Of a stretch of 55,270 nt of DNA, positions 25,401 through 32,282 are shown in pieces. Both the position numbers and the translations under genes were made by a program. Origin of the DNA: Bifidobacterium aesculapii (GTDB lineage Bacteria; Actinomycetota; Actinomycetes; Actinomycetales; Bifidobacteriaceae); the NCBI RefSeq assembly GCF_001417815.1, contig NZ_BCFK01000020.1, positions 1 through 55,270 of the forward strand, read 5' to 3'. Below the pieces are notes generated by a model. The model was not told where the DNA came from, did no database searches, and saw nothing but the letters and a program-made list of their open reading frames with translations. Position 1 is the stretch's first letter; every line of letters begins with the position of its first letter.

Positions 25401-26176
25401 CCGCCAAGACCGAGTACGCCAAGGGCGAGGAGCTCTCCACGGACGGGCTCGCCGTGCGCCGGCTCCTGGCCGACGGCACCACCGCGCCGCTGACGGACAA
25501 GGACGGCGCGCTCACGTTCGCCGGCTACGATCCCGACAAGCCCGGCGAGCAGACCGTCACCGTCTCGATGGCGGTGGGCGGCGACGCCTCTCACGTGGTC
25601 TCCGCCGAGTTCAAGGTGACCGTGAAGGACGATTCCACCGATCCCGATCCCGATCCGGATCCCGATCCCGAGCCGGGCGAAGACAAGACCGCGCCCGTGA
25701 TCTCCGGCGCCGATGACGTGACCATCACCGTGGGCGACGCGTTCGACCCGCTCGCCGGCGTGACCGCCGATGACGACAAGGACGGTGACGTGACCGACTC
25801 GATCACGGTGGACGGCACGGTGGACACCACCAAGGCCGGTTCCTACGAGCTGACCTACACCGCCGTGGACAAGGCCGGCAACAAGGCCAACGTCAAGCGC
25901 ACCGTCACCGTCAAGGCCAAGGACGGTTCCGGTTCCGGCGGTGACAACGGTTCCGGTGACAACGGGTCCGGCGATAACGGTTCCGGCGATGGACAGCAGC
26001 CGTCCGGCAAGCCTTCGGACAAGCCGTCCGGCGACTCCGGTGCGAAGCCGTCCGGCAAGCCCGCCGGCCTGTCCAAGACCGGTGCCTCCGTGGCCGGTGC
26101 CGTGGCCGTGGCGGTGATCGCCCTCGGCATGGGCGGCATCACCCTGGTGCTGCGCCGCCGTGGTCTGCTTGGCTGA
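19487..26176 (+). CDS. Cell-wall GH53 endo-beta-1,4-galactanase, multidomain
   Basis: A 2229-residue exported surface enzyme. Signal peptide to about 73 (hydrophobic core, then ANARA). Two CBM-like jelly-roll modules (about 85-210 and 220-400). GH53 catalytic domain about 405-800: KGADVSFLPLIEDNGG, PSFHYSDSW, acid/base Glu575 in TGNEQDGG, nucleophile Glu678 in NVEAGY. Then Ig-like Big_2 domains (about 822-905, 1023-1105, 1108-1190, 1194-1284), a lectin-like module (1286-1503), further Ig-like modules, a CBM61-like module near 1803-1960 (NGGFENDLDSW, GGGWAVLDDFSL), an Asp-Pro tract, a DUF5011-like domain, a Gly/Ser/Pro linker, the sorting motif LSKTG (2195-2199), a transmembrane helix and an Arg-rich tail. 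It should cut beta-1,4-galactan side chains of pectin outside the cell. The start follows GGGAGGGAG. No transporter for the products lies beside it. The motif is LSKTG, not LPxTG. Confidence 0.9.
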   Translation: MTGRHQQPQTGSGQRPPSVHKGNPETGAVSGMGIADRIATRLARMPRAAVGVIAATATMLAMLAAGTAANARADVTNTSPNATVRPVDNMGFENGLDGWTANGGATAAQSGASEGNGYAELPAGASITRTITGIPQGSYSLNLNVKGTASKNTANLTVSNTGGPNSVLKLDAYLKPDQWTATAHRNVLVYNGQMTVTITAGAAALAVDGLNLQLDSDDANTVSNWDFEQGLDGWDASGTVSIDESAADAGSKALRLAAGATVSQSVKVEPHTKYVLTARTKVDRQDTFTTEPHNNWRGQDGLLVNRASTGDRINIGVRGADGAVIRQAPSGTTGYTLVSLVFTTGDSDQVTVYANTVHDEAYTKSVTLHRTEGAYVEDPWTGNGTDSAWVDNIDLFAMHDDDVAKGADVSFLPLIEDNGGKYFANGVHQDALTILANHGVNSITNMIFVQAGNDTYTSTAKPEKLYQSWNGPDGTPMPYRMPQGGYFDKVHSAELGVRATELGMSYLPSFHYSDSWISAAKAYTPLEWLNKAYDGTLTNSDLTHMKSIVYNYVHDFMTTLVDRHVNLAGVKTGNEQDGGLIRPIGQGKSSEGHAAIVAASYDAIKDVAPGIPTYVHTNNGYDVDYAFGMYEGLSANGAQYDGEAHSLYGGRSSGNIIKFANAMSASETHRWRDYVNVEAGYSFTRFKATFDQQTSQMTQAAYEGSPNGQYNWLLDYMQAPLDTPDPYGRTRGFYYWETDWIPTPGAASTEGGSADVNQRIMFNNGDPNIKEMGSAEAGKAGDMMDSMYAYLIRGVAKTKTADVTTPLSMDNGIDDGRYEVTPTAPTAIALENADLQLTAGGMSERLRPTVQPTGKVLTDSVVTYSSADPSIATVSRQGFVTGVKAGETTVTARVGGVSATAKVTVKPAVEAAEGDLTVTVDGKQVKDGDVVAAKALGRVDMTAALAKTVSDRHAVFTSSDPSVATFFGETWQTAKGRMEQNTDTGSTVQLNVANAGRTTVTAASSDGKAKLSFTVDATKTPVESVTLDRTGPITLSHGRSVKLAATVNPKDATLYKVTWSSSNPDAASVDQDGNVTAVGKGDATITVTSDDNPSATASVLVHAVPVQVEGVSLGRDKLTLQLGSAKTLDVLVTPDDADDKSVTWKSDDPAIASVSDDGTVTGKAIGETTVTVTTVNGGFTDSLTVKVQKDAIAATGVKLDRHEVWLKSDAFSSQPTGGKATVQLTAAVAPDDATETDVDWTSSDESVATVNAFGVVTAVRSGVATITATTKDGRHHDSATVYVPVASESFDNLEAGDNAGFGRFANYAGQMGAKVVEGSSGSAGDSSDSGHVLEISGSGSGARAASKTFATPVTGGGAAFDVDWNVGSPAGSKGAYLTLVDGANNRYLSLQTNKGAELVYATGGQSSTKDTNTEIQGGKAVGSGFNAGNTWYHVHVELDFAKRETTFTVTSIKDAKLTATHTVPFAEGVDYTGGLAGVQLWGTRGAGVLNWTTRLDNLAVYSTKPAATGVTVDSTNVRLIPIKGTLSATHQVKARVQPEGYSQDVTYTSLDPDVVTVSKNGLIAPAAYAANLEAVQPAKGTVRVASAQSPDVHTDVTVEITNTPGASEFFTVTDAEGNDLTGGKATLDAGRTLVLTAKSTGGDGDVLLESAEWTTSAAKVAQVTAGGGSAAATGTVKALAGGTAVIHVKATLYNSDKPLEADVTVTVNGDAPTTADGIIVTKAPAKSEYAIGEAFDAAGLEIAETAGGKTLGTLEVSDYELSGFESNLPGAKTVTVTSKAADTAGKTATFTVNVTDPKLPGGNLLANGGFENDLDSWTPTWNNKQGSVKVKTQTKASNLHEGRKSLDAWNATAMDFRMEQQVTGLAKGWYMFSGWITGDSGKNDDIRLYAKDAAGKELGTPVREALPGEVDGGYEWRNPTMAPVYVGEDGTVTVGFSVKQDGGGWAVLDDFSLVRVAAPDSAVTGLAVVSAPAKTEYAKGEELSTDGLAVRRLLADGTTAPLTDKDGALTFAGYDPDKPGEQTVTVSMAVGGDASHVVSAEFKVTVKDDSTDPDPDPDPDPEPGEDKTAPVISGADDVTITVGDAFDPLAGVTADDDKDGDVTDSITVDGTVDTTKAGSYELTYTAVDKAGNKANVKRTVTVKAKDGSGSGGDNGSGDNGSGDNGSGDGQQPSGKPSDKPSGDSGAKPSGKPAGLSKTGASVAGAVAVAVIALGMGGITLVLRRRGLLG

Positions 26177-26260
26177 TTCACCCCGGCGGGCTTCCCGGTC
26201 CGCTCGGTTGACTAGGCCCGAGCTGCCGCGGTCTGCCGGCTGACCCGGCCGGTCCGGTCC

Positions 26261-26295
26261 GAATACCCCGACACCCAGTAGGTGCCGGGGTATTC
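26261..26295 (+). terminator. Hairpin after the galactanase gene
   Basis: An inverted repeat of about 14 bp with one mismatch (GAATACCCCGACACC at 26261-26275 with GGTGCCGGGGTATTC at 26281-26295) lies 85 bp after the stop. There is no U-run. It is the likely transcription end before the aldo/keto reductase promoter region. Confidence 0.65.
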
Positions 26296-26472
26296 GCGTA
26301 TTACGAGGTTCTCAGCGGTCAGGTTGCGTCAGGCCCGGCGGAGTTCTGCCGTTGAGACTGCCGGACGTCGGTTTGTGCCGAACCCCGGTTCACCCGCACG
26401 CGTGTACAGTGGCATACTGGACGACTCGGAACGCTCGGGAGTCGCAATGGAGTCGCAATAAAGGAGCTGCAT

Positions 26473-27327
26473 ATGACCACCTTCCACACGCCCCTCGTCA
26501 CGTTGAACGACGGGCATCTCATCCCGCAGATCGGCCTCGGCGTGCTGCGCATCGACGACGAGGGCGTCGTGCCCGTCGTCGAGAACGCGCTCGAAGCCGG
26601 CTACCGCCACATCGACGGCGCCGCAGGCTACAACAACGAGGCCGGCGTCGGCCGCGCGCTCGCCGCCACCGGCTTCAACACCGGCGAAGCCCGCAAGTCC
26701 CTGTGGCTCACCACGAAGCTGCGCGACTCGCAGCAGGGCTACGATTCCGCCCTCAAGGCGTTCGACGATTCCCTCGCCAAACTGCAGGTCGACTACGTCG
26801 ACATGTACATGATCCACTGGCCCACCCCGTTCGACTGGCGCAGCGGCGAGACGTGGAAGGCGTTCGCCAAGCTGCGCGAAGAGGGCCGCGTCAAGACCCT
26901 CGGCGTGTGCAACTTCCTGCCCGAGCATCTCGAACGCCTGCACGAGGAGACCGGCGAATGGCCGGCCGTCGACCAGATCGAACTGCACCCCACGTGGCAG
27001 CAGCGCGAGGTCGTCGCCTTCTGCAAGGCGCACGGCATCGCGGTGGAGGCGTATTCGCCGATGGCGCGCGGCGCCGACCTCAACGCGGGCGACGGCACCA
27101 TCGAGCGCATCGCCGCCGCGCATGGCGTCACCCCCGCGCAGGTGATCCTGCGCTGGCACATCGAGAACGGCACGATCATCATCCCCAAGTCCGTGCACGC
27201 GGATCGCCAGCGCCAGAACCTCGACCTGTTCGGCTTCGTGCTCGAACCGGCCGAACACGCGGCCATCGACGCGCTCGACGGCCCGACGCGCGCCGGCCAC
27301 GACCCGCTCACCTTCACCTACGCGTGA
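26473..27327 (+). CDS. Aldo/keto reductase
   Basis: A 284-residue NADPH-dependent oxidoreductase with a TIM-barrel fold. The catalytic tetrad is visible: Asp and Tyr in YRHIDGAAGYNNE, Lys in LTTKL, His in YMIHWP. The cofactor-binding C-terminal part has IIPKSVHADRQRQN. It belongs to the 2,5-diketo-D-gluconate reductase-like group; the natural substrate cannot be told. The start ATG 26473 follows AAAGGAG. A direct repeat GGAGTCGCAA (26438-26447 and 26449-26458) lies just upstream. The stop is 4 bp before the HNH protein gene. The 5' end is duplicated as a fragment at 19273-19307. Confidence 0.93.
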   Translation: MTTFHTPLVTLNDGHLIPQIGLGVLRIDDEGVVPVVENALEAGYRHIDGAAGYNNEAGVGRALAATGFNTGEARKSLWLTTKLRDSQQGYDSALKAFDDSLAKLQVDYVDMYMIHWPTPFDWRSGETWKAFAKLREEGRVKTLGVCNFLPEHLERLHEETGEWPAVDQIELHPTWQQREVVAFCKAHGIAVEAYSPMARGADLNAGDGTIERIAAAHGVTPAQVILRWHIENGTIIIPKSVHADRQRQNLDLFGFVLEPAEHAAIDALDGPTRAGHDPLTFTYA

Positions 27328-27331
27328 GGCC

Positions 27332-28099
27332 ATGACGCGCAGACGCAGCAGGGGCGGCGCGCGCTTCCGCCGTCGCCTCGTACGCGGGCAACGGTTCGTG
27401 GAGCGCGTACTCATCCTCGTCTTCCTCGCCGCGCTCGCCGGTGCGGGCATCGGCCTCGCGCTGCCCGAACTCAGCCCGACCGTCGCGAAGGTGACGGGGG
27501 AGACGGCCGCGACCGGGCAGGCCGCGGACGTGCTCGCCGCGCTCGCCGTCGACGACGCGCCGGACGCGTCCGGCTACAGCCGTGACGCGTTCGGCTACCG
27601 CGAGACCGACGATGACGGCGACGGCTGCGACATCCGCGAGGACATTCTCGCGCGCGATTTGAAGAACGTCGCGTTCAAGGGCGTGACTGGGCGTGACGCG
27701 TGCACGGTGAAGACCGGCACGCTCGACGATCCGTACACCGGCAGGACGATCACGTTCACGCGCGGCGCGCGGACGTCTTCCGCCGTGCAGATCGACCACG
27801 TCGTCGCGTTGGAGAATGCGTGGCAGTCCGGCGCGCGCAACTGGGATACGGCGAAACGCTACCGGTACGGCAACGATCCGTACAACCTGCTTGCGGTCGA
27901 CGGCCCCGCGAACCAGGACAAGGGTTCCGCCTCCGCCGCGTACTGGCTGCCCACGAACGGCGCGTACCGGTGCGGATACGTGGCGCGGCAGATCGGCGTC
28001 AAATCGAAATACGGATTGACCGTCACCACCGCCGAAAAGGACGCGATGCTCGCCGTGCTGCACGCCTGCCCCGGTCAGGAGATCCCCGCCGACCAGTGA
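27332..28099 (+). CDS. Exported/membrane-anchored HNH (DUF1524-like) nuclease-family protein
   Basis: A 255-residue protein with a very basic start (RRRSRGGARFRRRLVRG), one hydrophobic segment (about 27-45) acting as signal or anchor, and a C-terminal HNH-like domain. Key segments are DDDGDGCDIREDIL, SAVQIDHVVALENAW (the His of the HNH motif) and NLLAVDGPANQDKGSASA, followed by paired Cys at the end (YRCGYV and HACPG). Such exported HNH proteins occur across actinobacteria and are presumed nucleases for DNA outside or at the cell surface; the activity here is inferred. It starts 4 bp after the aldo/keto reductase stop, so it is probably co-transcribed, though no functional link is evident. 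Confidence 0.82.
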   Translation: MTRRRSRGGARFRRRLVRGQRFVERVLILVFLAALAGAGIGLALPELSPTVAKVTGETAATGQAADVLAALAVDDAPDASGYSRDAFGYRETDDDGDGCDIREDILARDLKNVAFKGVTGRDACTVKTGTLDDPYTGRTITFTRGARTSSAVQIDHVVALENAWQSGARNWDTAKRYRYGNDPYNLLAVDGPANQDKGSASAAYWLPTNGAYRCGYVARQIGVKSKYGLTVTTAEKDAMLAVLHACPGQEIPADQ

Positions 28100-28102
28100 G
28101 TC

Positions 28103-29488
28103 TCAGCGCTCCGGATTGTCCAGCATCGGCGCGCGCCCAGCGTCGTACTCGCGCAGTAGTCGGCGCAGCAGGAACGCGGTGAAGTACGGCGCGGTGAACA
28201 CGTGTTCGCTGCTGCCGATGTTGCCCGCATGCAGTTTGACGCCGAAGCGGATCTCCGGGTAGGCGTCCGAGGCGATGAGCGTGCGCATCGATTTCGCCGT
28301 GCCCTTGCGCGCCTTCACTTCGACGGGGACCAGCCATTCATGGGTGCGCACGAAGAAGTCCTGCTCCAGCGTGGAATCGTCCTTCTTGTAGTAGTAGAGA
28401 CCGTAGCCGGATTTTCGCAGCGCCTCGGCGACGATGCTCTCGTACAACGCGCCCTTGTAGACGCCGAGATTGCGGTTCGCGCGCAGGTCATCGCTCGCCT
28501 CGTCGTCCAGCATGGCGACGAACAGGCCGGTGTCTCCGAAGTAGATTTTGAACTTGTTCTCATCGTAGTTGCCTTTGAGAGGCAGCTCCGGGTAGGAGAG
28601 ACACCGGCAGACATTCGCCATGCCGGAGGACTCCAGCCATTCGACGCATCCTCGGTAGTCCTTGAACCTCGCCCCGTGCGCCACTTTGCTGATCTGGAAC
28701 TTCTTGTTCTCTTTGGCGAGTTGTACGGGGATGTGGTTGAACACGTTGAGGATGCGCGCCTGATCGAGTCCGGAGGCGTATTTGCGGATGTCTTCCTGAT
28801 AGTCGAGGATGAGCTGGCGTTGCATCTGCAATGTGCCTTCGAAGGTTCCGGTGCGGATGGATGAGGCGACCACGGCGGGCATGCCGCCGAGGATGCAATA
28901 GTCAAGGAACAGCGAGGAGTAGGTGCTCATCTCCACTTGGCTGAACGGCTGGACCTTGCATAGGTGGGCGAGCATATCGTCCGCGATTCCGGATTCCCCG
29001 GTACCGTCGTAGCCGCGCGCCCACAGATATTCCTCGAAGTCCATCGAATACATCTCGTAGTCGGTTTTGTAGCCTACGCTGTTGCTTTCGATCTGCCGGT
29101 AGCCGATGCCGAGCATCGATCCGCTGCAGATCACGTCGTATCTGCCGTCGATGGCGAGGAATTTCAGCGCGGTCGCGATATCCGGGTGCGCTTGGATTTC
29201 ATCGAAGAACAACAGCGTCTTGCCGGGGATGAACCGTTTCGACGGGTCGATGAGGGAGATGGCGCGAATGACGGCGTCCGCGCCGTAGCCGTCCGTCGTG
29301 ATGGCGCGGTACTTCGGTTCCTCCACGAAGTTGATCTCCACGGTGTTCGCGTAGTGGCGGCTCGCGAAGTTGCGGATCGTCTCCGTTTTGCCGACCTGCC
29401 TCGGTCCTTTGATGATGAGCGGGAGGCGATGCGGATTCGATTTCCACGATTCAAGGAAGATGTCCGCGCTGCGTTTCAGGTACGTCAT
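28103..29488 (-). CDS. AAA-type ATPase with DUF4143
   Basis: A 461-residue protein. Walker A GPRQVGKT (28-35), Walker B LLFFDEIQ, sensor-like ICSGSMLG, then a C-terminal DUF4143 region (about 200-450) with FGDTGLFVAML, GALYESIVAEAL and the nuclease-like EQDFFVRTHEWLVPVEVKA segment (E-D-ExK pattern). The function of this common gut-bacterial family is unknown; it has no known pathway. The start ATG 29488 follows AAAGGAG. The stop codon is 3 bp from that of the convergent HNH gene. Upstream (29608-29690) lies a 33-bp periodic array, similar in layout to one at 55.04 kb. Confidence 0.9.
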   Translation of the reverse strand: MTYLKRSADIFLESWKSNPHRLPLIIKGPRQVGKTETIRNFASRHYANTVEINFVEEPKYRAITTDGYGADAVIRAISLIDPSKRFIPGKTLLFFDEIQAHPDIATALKFLAIDGRYDVICSGSMLGIGYRQIESNSVGYKTDYEMYSMDFEEYLWARGYDGTGESGIADDMLAHLCKVQPFSQVEMSTYSSLFLDYCILGGMPAVVASSIRTGTFEGTLQMQRQLILDYQEDIRKYASGLDQARILNVFNHIPVQLAKENKKFQISKVAHGARFKDYRGCVEWLESSGMANVCRCLSYPELPLKGNYDENKFKIYFGDTGLFVAMLDDEASDDLRANRNLGVYKGALYESIVAEALRKSGYGLYYYKKDDSTLEQDFFVRTHEWLVPVEVKARKGTAKSMRTLIASDAYPEIRFGVKLHAGNIGSSEHVFTAPYFTAFLLRRLLREYDAGRAPMLDNPER

Positions 29489-29607
29489 GCCTCTCCTTTC
29501 GTGCGTCCCGCAGGACCGGCGGCGCGTTGCATGGTCTTGTGCGGTCGCGCATGTCTTGCACGGTCTTGAACAGTGTTGCTATGTCAACGATTCTATAGCC
29601 TTGCATG

Positions 29608-29690
29608 CACTTTTATGAGCGAGTTTTCCTGATGCGGCAACATTTTATGAGCGACTTTTCGGATTGATGCCACATTTCATGAGCGAGTCC
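29608..29690 (-). repeat. 33-bp periodic repeat upstream of the DUF4143 gene
   Basis: Three units with starts at 29608, 29641 and 29673 share CATTTTATGAGCGACTTTT (with small changes), separated by 13-14 unrelated bases. Read toward the ATPase gene the core is AAAAGTCGCTCATAAAATG. The array ends about 120 bp before the gene start. A comparable array lies at 55040-55125 in the same relation to a DUF4143-like remnant. Confidence 0.8.
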
Positions 29691-29760
29691 GGCGGGGTTG
29701 CGGCGGGTAACGTGCGTGCGCTATACCGTAGTGCGGTAGTCGGCGAGGGGAGTGCTGCAA

Positions 29761-31341
29761 GTGCGGAATACGGGTATGCATGATGACGGTTCGCGGGAAT
29801 CGAACGATAATGCGCGGACGGTGGATGATGACGTGCGGGAGGCGTCGGCGCGGCAGGCGCTGAACGACGACCGCGTGGTCGAGGGGGCGAACGCGACGCA
29901 TGATCCGACCGTCGCGAAGGCGTTGCGCCGCGGCCGGGCCCAGGGCAAAGGGTATGGGCGAACCCATGCCGTGCGCCGGAACGCCGGCGCGACGGGAGGC
30001 ACCGGCTACGGCCGGCGGCACAGCGCGGACAAGCACCGCGAGTACGTGCTCGCGGGCGGGCCGGAGCGCGTCGCCTCGGAGATAGAGAAGGAGCGCCAGA
30101 CCGCGCGTCACGAGGCGGGCGTCGTCCAGCACGGCCATTCGCTGGCGAGCATCCTCGGGCCGGCGTTCGTCGCGGCCGTCGCCTACGTGGATCCGGGCAA
30201 CGTGGCGGCGAACATCACTTCCGGCGCGCGGTACGGGTATCTGCTCATGTGGGTGCTCGTCGTCGCGAACGCGATGAGCGTGCTCATCCAATACCAGTCC
30301 GCGAAGCTCGGCATCGTGACCGGCAAGTCGCTGCCGGAACTGCTCGGATCGCGCATGAGCGACGCCGGGCGATTCATGTTCTTCATGCAGGCGGAGGTCA
30401 TCGCCATCGCCACCGATCTGGCCGAACTCATCGGCGGCGCCATCGCGCTGAACCTGCTGTTCGATCTGCCGTTGTTCGCCGGCGGCGTGGTGATCGGCAT
30501 CGTCTCGACCGTGCTGCTCATGTTCGAGGGCGGGCGCACGCACCGTCTGTTCGAGAAGATGGTCATCGCCTTGCTGCTGGTCATCACGTTCGGGTTCATC
30601 GCCGGACTGTTCATCGCGCCGCCGGACCCGCACGACGTGCTCGGCGGGCTCGTGCCCCGCTTCTCCACGCGCGATTCGGTGCTCATGGCCGCCTCCATGC
30701 TGGGCGCGACCGTCATGCCGCACGCCATCTACCTGCATTCCACGCTCGTCAACGACCATTACGCGGGCGGCGAGGCGCGCCCGACCACGCGCGAACTGCT
30801 GCACGGCTCGAAGATCGACGTGTTCTGGGCGCTCGTGCTCGCCGGCACGGTGAACCTCTCGCTGCTGATCCTCGCCGCGAACTCCCTGTACGGCATGAAG
30901 GGCACCGATTCGATCGAGGGTGCGCAGCATGCGATCGTGAGCGTGCTCGGCCCGGTGATCGGCACGATCTTCTCGATTGGCCTGCTCGCCTCCTCGCTGA
31001 GCTCCACGTCGGTCGGCACGTACGCGGGTTCGGAGATCATGCACGGGCTGCTCAGGATCAAGGCACCGATGTGGGCGTGCCGCGTGGTCACGCTCGTGCC
31101 GGGACTCATCGTGCTGTGGTTCGCGCCGAACCCGACCGAGGCGCTGGTCGTCGGGCAGGTGATCCTCTCCATCGGCATCCCGTTCGCCATCATCCCGTTG
31201 CTGCGCTACACGCATGACAGGAAGCTCATGGGCGAATACGTGGACGGCATCGTCAAGCATGTGGTGTTCATCGCGGTGGCCGCGCTGATCGTCGCGCTCA
31301 ACGTGCTGCTCATCGTGCTCACGTTGTTCGGCGCCGCGTGA
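29761..31341 (+). CDS. mntH: NRAMP-family Mn2+/Fe2+ transporter with long N-terminal extension
   Basis: About 526 residues with 11 predicted transmembrane helices. The NRAMP hallmarks are VAYVDPGNVAAN in helix 1 and GATVMPHAIYLHS in helix 6, the metal-site segments. It should import Mn2+ (or Fe2+) with protons. The first about 115 residues are an unusual hydrophilic Arg/Asp/Gly-rich extension before QHGHSLASILGPAFVAAVAY. The start is uncertain: GTG 29761 has AGGGGAG 8 nt upstream; GTG 29752 and ATG 29776 are in frame. A perfect 20-bp palindrome overlaps the stop codon. Confidence 0.9.
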   Translation: MRNTGMHDDGSRESNDNARTVDDDVREASARQALNDDRVVEGANATHDPTVAKALRRGRAQGKGYGRTHAVRRNAGATGGTGYGRRHSADKHREYVLAGGPERVASEIEKERQTARHEAGVVQHGHSLASILGPAFVAAVAYVDPGNVAANITSGARYGYLLMWVLVVANAMSVLIQYQSAKLGIVTGKSLPELLGSRMSDAGRFMFFMQAEVIAIATDLAELIGGAIALNLLFDLPLFAGGVVIGIVSTVLLMFEGGRTHRLFEKMVIALLLVITFGFIAGLFIAPPDPHDVLGGLVPRFSTRDSVLMAASMLGATVMPHAIYLHSTLVNDHYAGGEARPTTRELLHGSKIDVFWALVLAGTVNLSLLILAANSLYGMKGTDSIEGAQHAIVSVLGPVIGTIFSIGLLASSLSSTSVGTYAGSEIMHGLLRIKAPMWACRVVTLVPGLIVLWFAPNPTEALVVGQVILSIGIPFAIIPLLRYTHDRKLMGEYVDGIVKHVVFIAVAALIVALNVLLIVLTLFGAA

Positions 31342-31355
31342 CGCCGGCGTCACGC
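31336..31355. terminator. 20-bp perfect palindrome over the mntH stop
   Basis: GCGTGACGCCGGCGTCACGC reads the same on both strands and includes the TGA stop of the transporter. No U-run follows. It may be a terminator stem or an operator. Confidence 0.45.
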
Positions 31356-32282
31356 AGGCGCGTGCAGGCATGTGACATGACCGTCTCACATTTCGGCGTT
31401 TCGAGCGAGGTTAACACTCGGTGAACACTCGTGAGTGCGATGCCATCGGCGGTGTTGCAACGATTCGGTGGGTGATTGTCTGATTGCGTGTGTCAGTGCC
31501 GATTCCACCCCCAACTGCGGTTTACCGTTTTCACCAGGGTTGAGGGGAGAAGGGCGAAGAATCACAATCCTTGGGAAATGACCGTTGCTGCACGATGGCG
31601 CCGGAAAGAGGCCGGGGGGACATCTACCCTCAAACTGAAAAGTCGGCCAAATCACGTTGAGTGCGGAACCACTCAGGCCAAGCAGGCCGCCGAAGACGGA
31701 ACCGTCTGGTCGAGAGCGGAACCGTCTGGTATCTTGCGCCGTACATTCGTTGATGAATTGACTACCCCCTCAGACCTGCTTTGCGGGCCAGCCTCCCTGA
31801 CGAGGGGAGCTGAAGAAATGGGATAAACGATTTTACGACGAAGGACACAAACCCGTACTCATCTCTATATATACACTCCGTCCATCGCTATGCCCCTCGC
31901 CATGGGGCGTTGCGACGGGTTTTCGTCATTCCGGGGCATCGCGACGCGGGCACAGCCCATCCACCTGACACCTCGAACCGCACGCATCCGCCGCCAGACA
32001 GCCTCAGACCGCGCCCATGCGCACTCTGGACGTTACCGTGGTTCCCGCAGCGGTCAACCAGACAAGGACGAACGACTATGGAAAGCACATGGCGCACCTA
32101 CCGGTGGCCGCTGCGCGTGTACGGGCGCGTCGGGGTCTGTCCGCCGCAAAAGGATGTCCCGGGGGGATGTATGTAATATTCATGTGAAGAAGGCTCTCAT
32201 TTCGGGGAGAAGACGCATTCACATGGCGGAATCGGATGTGGCGAGCAACAGTCGCGCCGATTGGAGAGGAACGAGGAACAGC
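31342..32282 (+). other. Long leader region of the EPS locus
   Basis: About 940 bp without a convincing gene. It holds a direct repeat GGAACCGTCTGGT at 31698-31710 and 31718-31730 (20 bp apart), an AT-rich TATATATACA box at 31866-31875 that may be the -10 of the priming glycosyltransferase promoter, and a small stem with GCCCC/GGGGC at about 31890-31907. The base composition is lower in GC between 31400 and 31880 than in the flanking genes. The transcript leader would be about 400 nt, long enough for attenuation control, but I cannot identify a known riboswitch. Confidence 0.45.
31698..31730. repeat. Direct repeat GGAACCGTCTGGT, 20 bp apart
   Basis: Two identical 13-bp copies (31698-31710, 31718-31730) are spaced two helical turns apart upstream of the EPS locus. 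The first is part of the small palindrome GACGGAACCGTC. A binding site for a dimeric activator is one reading. Confidence 0.55.

Noticed and set aside
25636..25680. GATCCC-type repeat in the galactanase gene as a DNA element
   Set aside because: It encodes the Asp-Pro linker of the surface protein, a common spacer.
28103..29488. DUF4143 ATPase plus HNH protein as a restriction or defence system
   Set aside because: The genes are convergent with separate promoters, and the HNH protein has an export signal, so a joint intracellular defence role is not supported.
31476..31826. Possible 116-codon gene in the EPS leader
   Set aside because: No ribosome-binding site, poor codon use and no recognisable motif.
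31910..32176. Possible 88-codon gene before the priming glycosyltransferase
   Set aside because: Composition looks random (Pro/Arg-rich), no ribosome-binding site.
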